The translations under genes were made by a program, and so were the position numbers. This document shows, in pieces, positions 26,088 through 35,005 of a stretch of DNA of 64,000 nt; position 1 is the stretch's first letter, and each line of letters begins with the position of its first letter. This stretch comes from Comamonas serinivorans (GTDB lineage: Bacteria > Pseudomonadota > Gammaproteobacteria > Burkholderiales > Burkholderiaceae_C): contig NZ_CP021455.1 in assembly GCF_002158865.1 (NCBI RefSeq), positions 2,852,001 through 2,916,000 of the forward strand, written 5' to 3'. The notes beneath the pieces are model-generated. The model did not search any database, was not told the origin of the DNA, and saw only the letters and a list, made by a program, of their open reading frames with translations.

Positions 26088-26823
26088 GGCAAGTCTCCGG
26101 TGGCGGCGCCTGGCCTGAAGCCCGAGGTGCCGGTGTGGCGGGCGTTGCGCAGCGCACAACGAACAGGGCGCCATTGTTGGCAGCGGTCACGCGGCTGACA
26201 ACGAAGCAAGTCGCAGCAGCGCATGCGGTTTGCGCATATCGGCACCCCGGTGCACCACGCGCCGCCCATGGTGCGCGCGATCGTGAGCCCCTGCTGCCGC
26301 GGGGCTGTGGCGCCTGGTGCTGCTCGGTGTGTCCGACCACGGCATGAGACCACGAGCCAGCTGCAGCCGATTGCCCGGACGCCAACGCCGGGTTGGCGTC
26401 GATGGGACCTGTCCCCGCGGGATGGGCGCAGGCCCAGCGTGTCGCGCCCATTCGGCTGCCGGTGACGTTGGCCCGGTGCCGCAAACCCGCCTTCGCTTGA
26501 CGGGCAATCCATGCCGATGCGCCTCGAACAGGCATGGGCCGATGGGCTTGGAATCGCTGGCGGCCATCCCCCCGTGCGGCCTCCACCCAACCTGGCGCGC
26601 ACACCAGCATGTCATGACACTTGCAGGTATCCCCCTTTTTTCGTCTGACATGCAAGACCACTCAGTGCTTACTCCATCACCTTTTGAGATGCCAGCGCAC
26701 CACCTCTCGACAAACGCATATCCAAACGCGGATTTCTTCGTTCCGTTTCGAGCCACCGCTGCCTAAGGTTCAGGGCTCACGGTGGGACCACCCGCCTGTC
26801 CTCCACACATCGCCACCAAGACC
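26088..26823. other. Gene-poor region before a Bug receptor gene
   Basis: About 735 bases. No gene is supported on either strand. It contains the degraded palindrome R10 and an AT-richer stretch (26630-26760) that likely carries the promoter of the receptor gene at 26824. A 38-codon plus frame from 26650 has no clear support. Confidence 0.4.
26626..26675. repeat. Degraded GTAT/ATAC palindrome, copy R10
   Basis: A 50-base segment starting GGTAT and ending TTACTCC, with TTTTCGT at the inner left position. Length and ends fit the family, but the inner right arm is lost. Confidence 0.4.
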
Positions 26824-27825
26824 ATGAACCGATTCCTCCAACGTGCCCCCGTGCGCCGCGCCCTGCTGGCGCTGGCCGCCCTGCCCTGGCTGTTGCCGCT
26901 GGCCACCACCCCGGCCCAGGCCGACACCTGGCCCAGCAAACCCATCAAGCTCGTGGTGCCGTTTCCGCCCGGCGGCGCGGCCGACGTGATCGGCCGCTAC
27001 TACGCCGAACAGCTGACGCAGGCGCTCGGCCAGCCCGTGCTGGTCGACAACAAGCCCGGCGCCGGCACCGCGATTGCCGCCGAGTACGTGGCCCGCGCCA
27101 CGCCCGACGGCTACACGCTCTCGCTCGCCACGACCGGCCAGCTGACCGTGCTGCCCCACCTCGAGCCCAAGCTGCGCTTCAACGCCTTGAAGGACTTCAC
27201 CCCCGTTTCGCTGGTGGCCGAAGTACCCAACGTCGTCGCCGTCAACGCCAACTTCCCGGCCAAGTCCGTGCGCGAGCTGGTGGCGCAGGCCAAGGCGCAG
27301 CCCGGCAAGGTGGCCTATTCCTCATGCGGCACCGGCACGCTGTGCCACCTGACCGGTGAGCTGCTGCAGAGCCTGACCGGCACCGACCTGCTGCACGTGG
27401 CCTACAAGGGCAGCGCGCCCGCGGTCACGGCCGTGATCGGCGGAGAGGTGCCTGTGGCCGTGGACACGCTGACCGTGCTGGCGCCGCAGATCCAGGCCGG
27501 CAAGCTCAAGGGCCTGGTGCTCACCGCGAACAAGCGCTCGCCCCTGCTGCCCGACGTGCCCACGGCCAGCGAAGCCGGCCTGCCGGGCTTCGCGGCGGCA
27601 GGCTGGTTCGGCATCGTGCTGCCCGCCAACGCCCCGGCGCCCATCGTGAAGCGCCTGCAGACCGAGATCCACGCCATCGCGCACCATCCCAAGACCACGC
27701 AGGCCCTGCAGGCCCGCGGCATCACCGTCGAAGCCAACACGCCGGCCGAGTTCGCGGCGCTGATCCAGGCCGACCACGCGCGCTGGGGCAAGCTGATTGC
27801 CCAGAACCAGCTGCAAAGCCAGTGA
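26824..27825 (+). CDS. Bug (TctC) family tripartite tricarboxylate receptor
   Basis: This 333-residue periplasmic receptor has a Sec signal peptide (to about AQA at residue 33-35). WPSKPIKLVVPFPPGGAADV is the Bug signature, followed by VLVDNKPGAGTAIAAEYVAR and YKGSAPAVTAVIGGEVPVAV. Bug proteins bind carboxylates or related small molecules; most, as here, lie away from any TctAB membrane partner. ATG at 26824 is preferred to the upstream frame because it begins the signal peptide. A broken LysR lies convergently downstream, perhaps its lost regulator. Confidence 0.9.
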   Translation: MNRFLQRAPVRRALLALAALPWLLPLATTPAQADTWPSKPIKLVVPFPPGGAADVIGRYYAEQLTQALGQPVLVDNKPGAGTAIAAEYVARATPDGYTLSLATTGQLTVLPHLEPKLRFNALKDFTPVSLVAEVPNVVAVNANFPAKSVRELVAQAKAQPGKVAYSSCGTGTLCHLTGELLQSLTGTDLLHVAYKGSAPAVTAVIGGEVPVAVDTLTVLAPQIQAGKLKGLVLTANKRSPLLPDVPTASEAGLPGFAAAGWFGIVLPANAPAPIVKRLQTEIHAIAHHPKTTQALQARGITVEANTPAEFAALIQADHARWGKLIAQNQLQSQ

Positions 27826-27881
27826 GAGCTGCCGCTGCCAAGCTCGCCCCCTGCCCCCGCCCCGGGTCAGGCGCTGACAGG

Positions 27882-28330
27882 TCATGACGGGCCCGGCATG
27901 GGGCGACGCGAGCGCAGGCGCGTGAGCCCGTAGCGCCCCACATCCACCTCGAGGTCCACCACCGGCACCAGCAGGCCGGCCTGCACGTCGCGCTGGAACA
28001 GCCGCGTGGGCAGCCAGGCCACGCCCAGGCCCTGCGCCACCGCGTCGGCGAGCCTCTGCGAGGCATCGAACACCGATGCGTGTCAGCACGGGCCAACGCC
28101 GGAGCGGACATCAGGACGACGGCCACTGGACCTTGGCGCAACGGGCGGCCGCAGGGCCACGGCGATGGCCCGGCTGCGCAGGTGTCAGACAACCAGGTGC
28201 CAGGGGTTGGCCGGACACGCCATCCACCTCGCCACGTACCAGGCCGGCAATTTCAGCGCATTCCCGCCCATCGCGATCTCCCTCGTCCGGCCCACCGAAT
28301 ACCGCTTCACCCCAGAGCGGCCCTCTGATA
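27882..28330 (-). pseudogene. LysR-type regulator remnant
   Basis: The minus frame ending at 27882 reads FDASQRLADAVAQGLGVAWL, then LFQRDVQAGLLVPVVDL, the C-terminal part of a LysR effector domain. Upstream, protein-like fragments continue in other frames (for example REIAMGGNALKLPAWYV near 28270-28220), with a TGA just before ASVFD. No HTH is present. I interpret it as a 5'-truncated, frameshifted LysR gene that once sat beside the Bug receptor gene. Confidence 0.55.
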
Positions 28331-28519
28331 CGCTTCGCGCTTTTTGCCGCCTCTTGGGTGCAACCAGCGAGGGTTTGGGCCGCACCCCAAACCGCCTGCA
28401 TGCTTTTCATGGTTGCCTGCTGGCAAGCAGCTGCGCTCCGTGGCCTGCATGGCGGTGTGTATCGCCAGTCGCCATGAGCGCCTGGTGTTTCGGAAATTCG
28501 CGTGCTTTTCTCTTCGAAC

Positions 28520-30145
28520 ATGTCCATGCGTCCCTTCGCACGGCAGGGGCAGGTGGTGTCCTGGCCGGCGCTGGCTGTCCTGGGGGCATTGGCCCTGGTC
28601 TTCATCGTCCTGGGCCATGACGGCCGCAGGGTCTGGCAGGTCGCGCTGCTGATCCTGGCGGTCTTTGCCTGGATGCGCTGGCCGCTGCAATCTCCCGTGT
28701 GGGCAGGTGTGCGCCGCGTGGCGGCCTTTGTCACCGTCATGCTGTGCGTGCTGGACGGCAGCGTGCGTGCCTACCTGTGGGCGCTGTATCAGGCTGCGCC
28801 TGACAGCTCGTTGGTGCTGGCAGCGGTGGCCAACACACATGTCCGCGAGAGCGAGGAATACCTGGCCATGAACTGGCGCATGGCAGCGCTGATGCTGACC
28901 GCATGGCTGGTGCTGGGCGGCGGCATCTGGTACTGCACGGGCAGGACCCTGCGCCAATCCATGGCGCAGGGTGCGCGGCACATGGCGGTCTGGGTGCTGA
29001 TCGTGGTGGTGTGCACGGCCGCCTATGGGAGCAAGCCCTGGCGCCGCCTGCATCCTCTGAATTTCTGGGTGTACTGGATGCTGTCCGTGGACAAAATGCA
29101 GGACGACTGGAGCAACCTGGAAGGCATGCGCCAGCACGCGCTGACGGTGGCACGCCATGCCCAGCCCATGATCGCGAGCAGTGGCGCGTCCACCGTGCTG
29201 GTGGTGCTGACCGAAAGCGTGGTGCGCGACAACCTTTCGCTGTACGGCTATCCGCGCCCGACCACACCGGACCTGCAGGCCCAGCAGCAGGAACTGGGCG
29301 ATCAGATGCTGGTGCTGCGCAATGCCTGGTCGGTGAATGCCAGCACACTGCCCGCGGTCAACAACCTGTTCTGGTTCGGCGCGCCGGGCCAGCCCGACGC
29401 CCTGCACCTGGTGGCACTGGCCCGCGCGGCCGGCTACAAGACCTGGTGGATCAGCAACCAGGCCGACATCGCCCTCGAACACCAGCACGCGCGCCAGGCC
29501 GATGTCTTCCAGATGATCAACCGCACACGTGGCCGCTCCACCGCCATGCTGGACGAGGAGATGCAGGACGAGCTGGGCCAGGCGCTGCAGGCCCCCGAGG
29601 CGCGCAAGTTCATCGTGGTCCACATGCAGGGCGCCCACCCGCATTACCGCCTGCGCTTTCCCGAAGGCCGCCATCCCTTCGACGAGATGGAGGACAGCGT
29701 GGACGCCGATCTCGAGCGCCAGGGCCGCTATCCCTGGGTGAGGAGCATGCGCAACGACTACGACGCGGCGGTGCATTACAACGACGCCGTGGTCGCCCGC
29801 ATGATGCAGATGACCCGCGAGGCGACGGGCCGCGGCAAGGCGGCTGTGGTGTACCTCTCCGACCATGGCCAGGACGTGGGACACACCAGCAACCATGTGG
29901 GGCACAGCCCCACCACGCCCCAGGGCTATCGCATCCCGGCGGTGATCTGGCAATCAGGCTTTCTGCCCGCCCTGCCGCAGGACGTGGGTGCGAGGCCGTT
30001 CCGCGCGGATTGGGGTGCCTGGACCATTGCCCGGCTGCTGGAGCTGCGGTGGCGGGGCCAGGATGCCAGCCGCGACGTGCTGAGCACGCAATACCGTTGG
30101 GAAGCGCCCACGCTGCCGGTCAAGGTGAAGTCCTTCACGGACTGA
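28520..30145 (+). CDS. Sulfatase-fold phosphoethanolamine transferase-like membrane enzyme
   Basis: This 541-residue protein has an N-terminal membrane domain with about four or five hydrophobic segments (to about residue 170) and a periplasmic alkaline-phosphatase-fold domain. TESVVRDNLSLYGYPRPTTP matches the EptA/CptA metal-site motif (Glu232). The nucleophile is probably Thr276 in SVNASTLPAV. YLSDHGQDVG gives Asp448 and His449. Such enzymes add phosphoethanolamine to lipid A or LPS core. The spacing is canonical, but the nucleophile region lacks the Cys-rich context of EptA, so a relative with another acceptor is possible. GTG at 28502 is an alternative start. Confidence 0.82.
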   Translation: MSMRPFARQGQVVSWPALAVLGALALVFIVLGHDGRRVWQVALLILAVFAWMRWPLQSPVWAGVRRVAAFVTVMLCVLDGSVRAYLWALYQAAPDSSLVLAAVANTHVRESEEYLAMNWRMAALMLTAWLVLGGGIWYCTGRTLRQSMAQGARHMAVWVLIVVVCTAAYGSKPWRRLHPLNFWVYWMLSVDKMQDDWSNLEGMRQHALTVARHAQPMIASSGASTVLVVLTESVVRDNLSLYGYPRPTTPDLQAQQQELGDQMLVLRNAWSVNASTLPAVNNLFWFGAPGQPDALHLVALARAAGYKTWWISNQADIALEHQHARQADVFQMINRTRGRSTAMLDEEMQDELGQALQAPEARKFIVVHMQGAHPHYRLRFPEGRHPFDEMEDSVDADLERQGRYPWVRSMRNDYDAAVHYNDAVVARMMQMTREATGRGKAAVVYLSDHGQDVGHTSNHVGHSPTTPQGYRIPAVIWQSGFLPALPQDVGARPFRADWGAWTIARLLELRWRGQDASRDVLSTQYRWEAPTLPVKVKSFTD

Positions 30146-30171
30146 ACCACCGCCTGGGCCGAGCCTCGGCA

Positions 30172-31074
30172 TCAGGCATCGAAGGGCTGTTGGCCCAATG
30201 CCTGGGCCACATGGTCCACGAAACAGGTGATGCGTGCGGCCAGGGCCGTGTTGCGGTAGTAGACGGCGTTGATCGGCTGGCGCACATCCAGTGTCTGCTT
30301 CGGGAAAAGCTGCAGCAGATCGCCATGGCGGCGGTCTTCGCGCGTCATGAAATCCGACAGGCAGACGATGCCCAACCCCGCCAGGGCCATGTGCCGCAGC
30401 GTTTCACCGCTTGACGAGGTGATCGTCGGCCGGATGTGCAAGGCGTTTCCCTCCGCGTCGCGCAGCGGCCAGTCGTTCAGCGTCTCGGGCTGGGTGAAGC
30501 CCAGCAGTGCGTGCCGTCCAAGCTGGTCGGGGCTGGCCGGCTTGCCATGGCGTTTCAGGTAGGCCGGACTGGCAAGCACCCGCACGCGGCTGGTGCCCAT
30601 GGGACGGGCGTGCAGGGTAGAGTCTTTCAGTGCCCCGATGCGGAAGGCCACATCCGTGCGTTTTTCGAGCAGGTCGATGATGCCTTCGTTCGAGTTCAAC
30701 TCCAGCACCACGTCGGGATAGCGGGCGCGGAAGCCTTCGAGCAGCGGCACCAGCACGTGCAGCATGAACGGGGTCGCCGCGTCGATGCGCAGCCGTCCAG
30801 CGGGGCGCATGCGCCGTGCCGCCATCTGCTCTTCCGCTTCATCGACCGATGCCAGGATGGCACGGGCGTGCTGCAGGAAGGCAGCGCCCTCCTCGGTCAG
30901 TTCCAGCCGCCGCGTGGTGCGACGCAGCAGCGTGGTTTGCAGCTTCTCCTCCAACCGTCCCAGCGTGCGGCTGGTGGCCGAGATCGTCAGGCCAAGCAGA
31001 TCCGCCGCCGCCGTGATCGAGCCGGAGTCCACGACGGCCACGAAGGCGTGCAGTTCATCCAGGGTGGTTTTCAT
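30172..31074 (-). CDS. LysR family regulator (YafC-like)
   Basis: This 300-residue LysR regulator begins MKTTLDELHAFVAVVDSGSI, with HTH LLGLTISATSRTLGRLEEKL and a full effector domain (RLRIDAATPFMLHVLVPLLE onward). It diverges from an MFS exporter and a dkgB-like reductase. E. coli yafC also neighbours dkgB (yafB), which supports orthology by context. The upstream TTG start (31086) is possible but less likely. The short AT-rich spacer 31087-31149 should hold its operator. Confidence 0.88.
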   Translation of the reverse strand: MKTTLDELHAFVAVVDSGSITAAADLLGLTISATSRTLGRLEEKLQTTLLRRTTRRLELTEEGAAFLQHARAILASVDEAEEQMAARRMRPAGRLRIDAATPFMLHVLVPLLEGFRARYPDVVLELNSNEGIIDLLEKRTDVAFRIGALKDSTLHARPMGTSRVRVLASPAYLKRHGKPASPDQLGRHALLGFTQPETLNDWPLRDAEGNALHIRPTITSSSGETLRHMALAGLGIVCLSDFMTREDRRHGDLLQLFPKQTLDVRQPINAVYYRNTALAARITCFVDHVAQALGQQPFDA

Positions 31075-31149
31075 TGTTGAGTTCAAATCAATGAATTTTG
31101 TACGATACAGGGCTTAATCAGCAAATATCAAACCGGCACACTGCGGTCC

Positions 31150-32313
31150 ATGAAATCCTCTGCTGCCTTGCTCGCCCTGGCCATTGGCGCCTTCGCCATC
31201 GGCACCACCGAGTTCGCCCCCATGGGCTTGCTGCCCGTGATCGCCGACGGTGTGCAGGTGAACATCCCCACCGCCGGCATGCTGGTGTCGGCCTACGCCG
31301 TCGGCGTCATGGCCGGCGCACCGGTGATGACGCTGCTGTTCAGCCGCTTCGGCAAGCGCGCGGCCCTGATGTCGCTGATGCTCATCTTCACCATCGGAAA
31401 CCTGCTGTCGGCGTTCGCGCCGAGCTACGCGACCCTGCTGCTGTCGCGCCTGGTCACCAGCCTCAACCACGGGGCCTTCTTCGGCATCGGCGCCGTGGTG
31501 GCGGCGAGCGTCGTGCCCAAGGAGAAACAGGCCAGCGCGATCGCGGCCATGTTCATGGGCTTGACCGTGGCCAACATTGGCGGTGTGCCGGCCGCGACCT
31601 GGATCGGGCAGCAGGTGGGCTGGCGCCTGGCCTTCGGTGGCACGGCCCTGCTGGGCCTGGTCACCATCGCTGCGCTGTGGCTGGCGCTGCCCAAGGGCGA
31701 GCCGGGCACGCGCCCGGACGTGCGCCGGGAGCTGAAGGTGCTGACCCGCCCCGACGTGCTGCTGGCCCTGGGAACCACGGTGCTTGGCGCCGGGGCCATG
31801 TTTGCGCTCTACACCTATGTGGCGCCGGCGCTGGCCGACATCACCCAGGCCAGCCCGGGCTTCGTGGCTTTCGCGCTGGTGCTGATCGGCATCGGCTTCA
31901 CACTGGGCAACAGCCTGGGCGGGCGGCTGGCCGATTGGTCGCTGGATGGCGCCACCCAGCTCATCCTCGCCGCGCTCGCCATCGTCATGGCCCTGCTGCC
32001 GCTGGCGATGACCACCCATGTGGGGGCTGCCATCGGGCTCGTGGTCTGGGGCGCCGCCGCCTTCGGCATCGTGCCGCCGGTGCAGATGCGCGTCATGCAG
32101 GCGGCGGCGCAGGCACCGGGCCTGGCCTCGTCCGTCAACGTCGGCGCGTTCAATCTCGGCAACGCCGTGGGCGCTGCCCTGGGCGGGGCCGTCATCGGCC
32201 AGGGGCTGGGCTATGCCGCCGTGCCCCTGGTGGGCGCGCTGCTGGCCTGCGGCGGCCTGGTGCTGGTGTGGCTGGGCCAGGCCGGCCGCCGATGCGTGAC
32301 ACAAGGTGCGTGA
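31150..32313 (+). CDS. MFS transporter, DHA1/AraJ-like
   Basis: This 387-residue 12-segment carrier starts ALLALAIGAFAIGTTEFAPM, the hallmark of the AraJ/YdhP/NepI branch (GxxTTEF motif). SRFGKRAALM is motif A, and VWGAAAFGIVPPVQMRVM and SSVNVGAFNLGNAVGAALGG are further branch motifs. The likely role is efflux of sugars, nucleosides or drugs. It is divergent from a LysR regulator and 38 bases ahead of the dkgB-like gene, so probably forms a two-gene operon. Confidence 0.88.
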   Translation: MKSSAALLALAIGAFAIGTTEFAPMGLLPVIADGVQVNIPTAGMLVSAYAVGVMAGAPVMTLLFSRFGKRAALMSLMLIFTIGNLLSAFAPSYATLLLSRLVTSLNHGAFFGIGAVVAASVVPKEKQASAIAAMFMGLTVANIGGVPAATWIGQQVGWRLAFGGTALLGLVTIAALWLALPKGEPGTRPDVRRELKVLTRPDVLLALGTTVLGAGAMFALYTYVAPALADITQASPGFVAFALVLIGIGFTLGNSLGGRLADWSLDGATQLILAALAIVMALLPLAMTTHVGAAIGLVVWGAAAFGIVPPVQMRVMQAAAQAPGLASSVNVGAFNLGNAVGAALGGAVIGQGLGYAAVPLVGALLACGGLVLVWLGQAGRRCVTQGA

Positions 32314-32351
32314 TTCCTTTCCGCTTCTTCCATCTGATTTCGGAGTTTTTT

Positions 32352-33158
32352 GTGAGCAACATTCCTTCCTTTGGCGTCGGCACCTTCCGCCTGACCGGCC
32401 AGGCCGCCATGGATTCGGTGCGCAATGCATTGGACGTGGGCTATCGCGCCATCGATACCGCGCAGATCTACGGCAATGAAGCCGACGTTGGCCAGGCCAT
32501 CGCCGAGAGCGGCGTGAAGCGGTCCGACCTGTTTGTCACCACCAAGATCTGGACCGACAACCTGGCCAGGACCAAGCTCGTGCCCAGCCTGCGCGAGAGC
32601 CTGGAGAAGCTGCGCACCGATCACGTCGACCTGACGCTGATCCATTGGCCCGCGCCAGGCAACGGCGTGGCGCTGCCCGAGTACATGGAGGCACTGGCCG
32701 AAGCCAAGGCGCTGGGCCTGACCCGCCAGATCGGCGTCTCCAACTTCAACATCGAACTGACCAGGCAGGCCATCGACGTGGTCGGCAACGGCGAGATCGC
32801 CACCAACCAGATCGAGTTGAGTCCCTACCTGCAGGGCCGCAAGCTGACGGCGTTCCTCCAGGAGCAGGGCATCACCGTCACCTCGTACATGACGCTGGCC
32901 TACGGCAAGGTGCTGAAGGACGCCGTGCTGGCACAGATCGCGGCCAAGCACCGGGCCACGGTGGCGCAGGTGGCGTTGGCCTGGGCGCTGCAGCTGGGCT
33001 ACGCGGTGATTCCCTCGTCGACCAGGCGCGAGAACCTGGCCAGCAACCTGCTGGCTCGGGACCTGGCGCTGGACGCCGACGACATGGCGCTGATCGGCAC
33101 GCTGGAGCGCAACGGCCGCGAAGTCGATCCCGAAGGATTGGCCCCGGTGTGGGACTGA
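32352..33158 (+). CDS. dkgB: Aldo/keto reductase, 2,5-diketo-gluconate reductase B-like
   Basis: This 268-residue AKR has GTG start VSNIPSFGVGTFRL, with GGAG six bases before the GTG. The catalytic tetrad is visible as Asp and Tyr in DVGYRAIDTAQIYGNE, Lys in VTTKIW and His in LTLIHWPAPG. ITVTSYMTLAYG and VIPSSTRRENLASN form the NADPH-binding end. It reduces ketones and aldehydes such as methylglyoxal or diketogluconate. Length and the YafC-like neighbour match E. coli DkgB. Confidence 0.9.
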   Translation: MSNIPSFGVGTFRLTGQAAMDSVRNALDVGYRAIDTAQIYGNEADVGQAIAESGVKRSDLFVTTKIWTDNLARTKLVPSLRESLEKLRTDHVDLTLIHWPAPGNGVALPEYMEALAEAKALGLTRQIGVSNFNIELTRQAIDVVGNGEIATNQIELSPYLQGRKLTAFLQEQGITVTSYMTLAYGKVLKDAVLAQIAAKHRATVAQVALAWALQLGYAVIPSSTRRENLASNLLARDLALDADDMALIGTLERNGREVDPEGLAPVWD

Positions 33159-33205
33159 GCGCCGTGCCTGCGGACCGGAGCGACCGGCCAACCTGAAAGG
33201 CAACG

Positions 33206-33240
33206 CTGAACAAGTCCCTCGCGTGCGGCGACTTGTTCAG
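33206..33240. other. 11-bp hairpin between dkgB and the beta-lactamase gene
   Basis: CTGAACAAGTC pairs perfectly with GACTTGTTCAG around a 13-base loop. No T-tract follows. It may be an operator or a weak terminator. Confidence 0.5.
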
Positions 33241-33308
33241 CCTCGCCTTGAATGCTTGGCACAATTTTCACCTTCCCTGTCGCCCGACGTTCGACGCCGC
33301 AAACCGCC

Positions 33309-34175
33309 ATGCCCACACGCAGACATGTCCACCACTCGGCCCTGTGGGCCATCGCCGGCCTGGCCGGATGCCAGGCATTCGCAAGGTCACCCAGCGGCCT
33401 GGCCGCCGACCTGCAAGCGTTGGAGCGGCAGGCCAACGGCCGGCTCGGCGTGCAGGTGGTGGACACCGGCACCGGCCGCGAAGCCGGCTACCGGGCCGAC
33501 GAGCGCTTCATGATGCTGAGCTCGCACAAGCTGCTGGCGGCCGGCCTGGTGCTCTACCGGCACGACCAGCGCCAGGATTCGCTGGCGCGGCGCATCCGCT
33601 TCACCCGTGCCGACCTCGTCAGCCATTCACCCGTGACCGAACGCCACGTGGGTGGACAGGGCATGACCCTGGCCGAGCTGTGCCACGCCACGCTCACCAC
33701 CAGCGACAACACGGCCGCCAACCTGATCCACGACAGCTATGGCGGCCCGCAGGGGCTGACGCGCTTCCTGCGCGGCCTGGGCGACGACATCACCCGGCTG
33801 GACCGCCGCGAAACCGCGCTCAACGTGCCGCAGGCCGGCGAACCGCTGGACTCGACCAGCCCGCGCGCCATCACGCGCAGCATGGGCAAGCTGGTGCTGG
33901 GCTATGTGCTCACGCCCGCATCGCGCCGGCAGCTGCAGGACTGGCTGGTGGCCAACACCACCGGCGGCAGGCGGCTGCGCGCCGGCCTGCCCACCGGCTG
34001 GCGGGTGGGCGACAAGACGGGCACGGCCGAGGTCGGCGCCAATGACATCGGCGTGGCTTGGCCGCCGGGCCGCGCGCCCCTGCTGCTGTCGGTTTACCTC
34101 GAGGCGCCCCCCACGGCGGCGCGCGACGAGGCCATCGCCACCGCCGCCCGCCTGGCCGTGGCCGCACTGGCCTGA
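33309..34175 (+). CDS. Class A beta-lactamase
   Basis: This 288-residue enzyme has all class A motifs: SxxK as Ser71-Ser-His-Lys74, SDN at 132-134, Glu168 in ETALN (the E166/N170 omega-loop pair) and KTG at 236-238. The start MPTRRHVHHSALWAIAGLAG then Cys21 suggests a Tat-like or lipoprotein signal (LAGC). Flanking stretches (LDRRETALN, DKTGTAEVGANDIGVAWPPG) are typical of class A. His in the SxxK motif and the M-M-L before it are unusual relative to the common STFK. No ampR-like regulator is adjacent. It probably confers penicillin hydrolysis; spectrum unknown. Confidence 0.92.
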   Translation: MPTRRHVHHSALWAIAGLAGCQAFARSPSGLAADLQALERQANGRLGVQVVDTGTGREAGYRADERFMMLSSHKLLAAGLVLYRHDQRQDSLARRIRFTRADLVSHSPVTERHVGGQGMTLAELCHATLTTSDNTAANLIHDSYGGPQGLTRFLRGLGDDITRLDRRETALNVPQAGEPLDSTSPRAITRSMGKLVLGYVLTPASRRQLQDWLVANTTGGRRLRAGLPTGWRVGDKTGTAEVGANDIGVAWPPGRAPLLLSVYLEAPPTAARDEAIATAARLAVAALA

Positions 34176-34249
34176 GCGCCCCCCGGCGTGGACGCCTTGC
34201 CCCATCCATCACGCGGGTATGACACTACCGCCGTAGGGCAATTCAACCC

Positions 34250-34972
34250 ATGCGTTTGATACTCATGCCTGGCATGGACGGCACCGGACTGCTGTTCGAG
34301 CCCTTCATCCGGGCCTGGCAGACGGCGGCCGGCCCCGCCGAGCTGCAGGTGATGCGTTATCCGGACGACCAGGCCTGGGGCTACGACGCGCTGCAACGCT
34401 GGCTACAGGGCCGACTGCCGCGTCAGGAGCCGCTCGTGCTGCTCGGCGAATCGTTCTCGGGGCCACTGGCCGTGCGACTGGCCGCGGACCCTGGCCTGCA
34501 GATCCGGGGGCTGATCCTGTGCGCCAGCTTCGTGCAATGCCCCCGGCCCAGCCTGCGCGCACCCGCGGCCCGGCTGCCCGCGCGCCTGCTGACGGGCCGG
34601 CCGAGCCTCGAGCTGGCGCAACGCGCCATCTTGGGCACGCGAGCCGATGCCGGCCTGCGCGACCTGTTCGCCCAGGCGCTGGGCCAGGTTTCGCCAGAGG
34701 TGCTCAAGACCCGGTTGATGGCGGTCATGCAGCTGGACCCCTCGATCGCCCGCCACTGGGCCAGCCTGCAGCGCCCCACGCTCAGCCTGTGCGCCTCGCG
34801 CGATTGGCTGGTGCCGGCCAGCGCCAGCCGTGCCCTGCAACGCCTGCGCCCCGGTGCCGACCTGCGCTGGCTGCCGGCCCCGCATGGCGTGCTGCAGACC
34901 GCGCCGCAGCAGGCCGCCACCGCCGTGGCGGATTTCGTGCGGGGCCCAGCCACCTGCGCGGGGCGGCCATGA
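34250..34972 (+). CDS. Alpha/beta hydrolase
   Basis: This 240-residue small hydrolase begins MRLILMPGMDGTGLLFEPFI, with an oxyanion-type PGMDGTG loop. The nucleophile elbow is GESFSG (Ser at about residue 68). An acid lies around SRDWLVPA, and the His in LPAPHGVLQTAPQ. No signal peptide is visible. It may be an esterase, lipase or thioesterase; the substrate is unknown. It follows the beta-lactamase gene by 74 bases on the same strand and converges with the echA operon. Confidence 0.8.
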   Translation: MRLILMPGMDGTGLLFEPFIRAWQTAAGPAELQVMRYPDDQAWGYDALQRWLQGRLPRQEPLVLLGESFSGPLAVRLAADPGLQIRGLILCASFVQCPRPSLRAPAARLPARLLTGRPSLELAQRAILGTRADAGLRDLFAQALGQVSPEVLKTRLMAVMQLDPSIARHWASLQRPTLSLCASRDWLVPASASRALQRLRPGADLRWLPAPHGVLQTAPQQAATAVADFVRGPATCAGRP

Positions 34973-35005
34973 TGGGTCATGGCAGCGCCAGGCTGCCACG
35001 GCGCA

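Noticed and set aside
31114..32430. Long open frame antisense to the AraJ-like transporter
   Set aside because: It is Gln/His/Gly/Arg-rich with no motif, an expected shadow of a GC-rich coding strand.
34215..34264. Possible additional palindrome copy at the hydrolase start (GGGTATG ... GATACTC, 50 bases)
   Set aside because: Ends and length fit, but the inner arms do not pair and the right end lies in conserved coding sequence. It is too weak to list.
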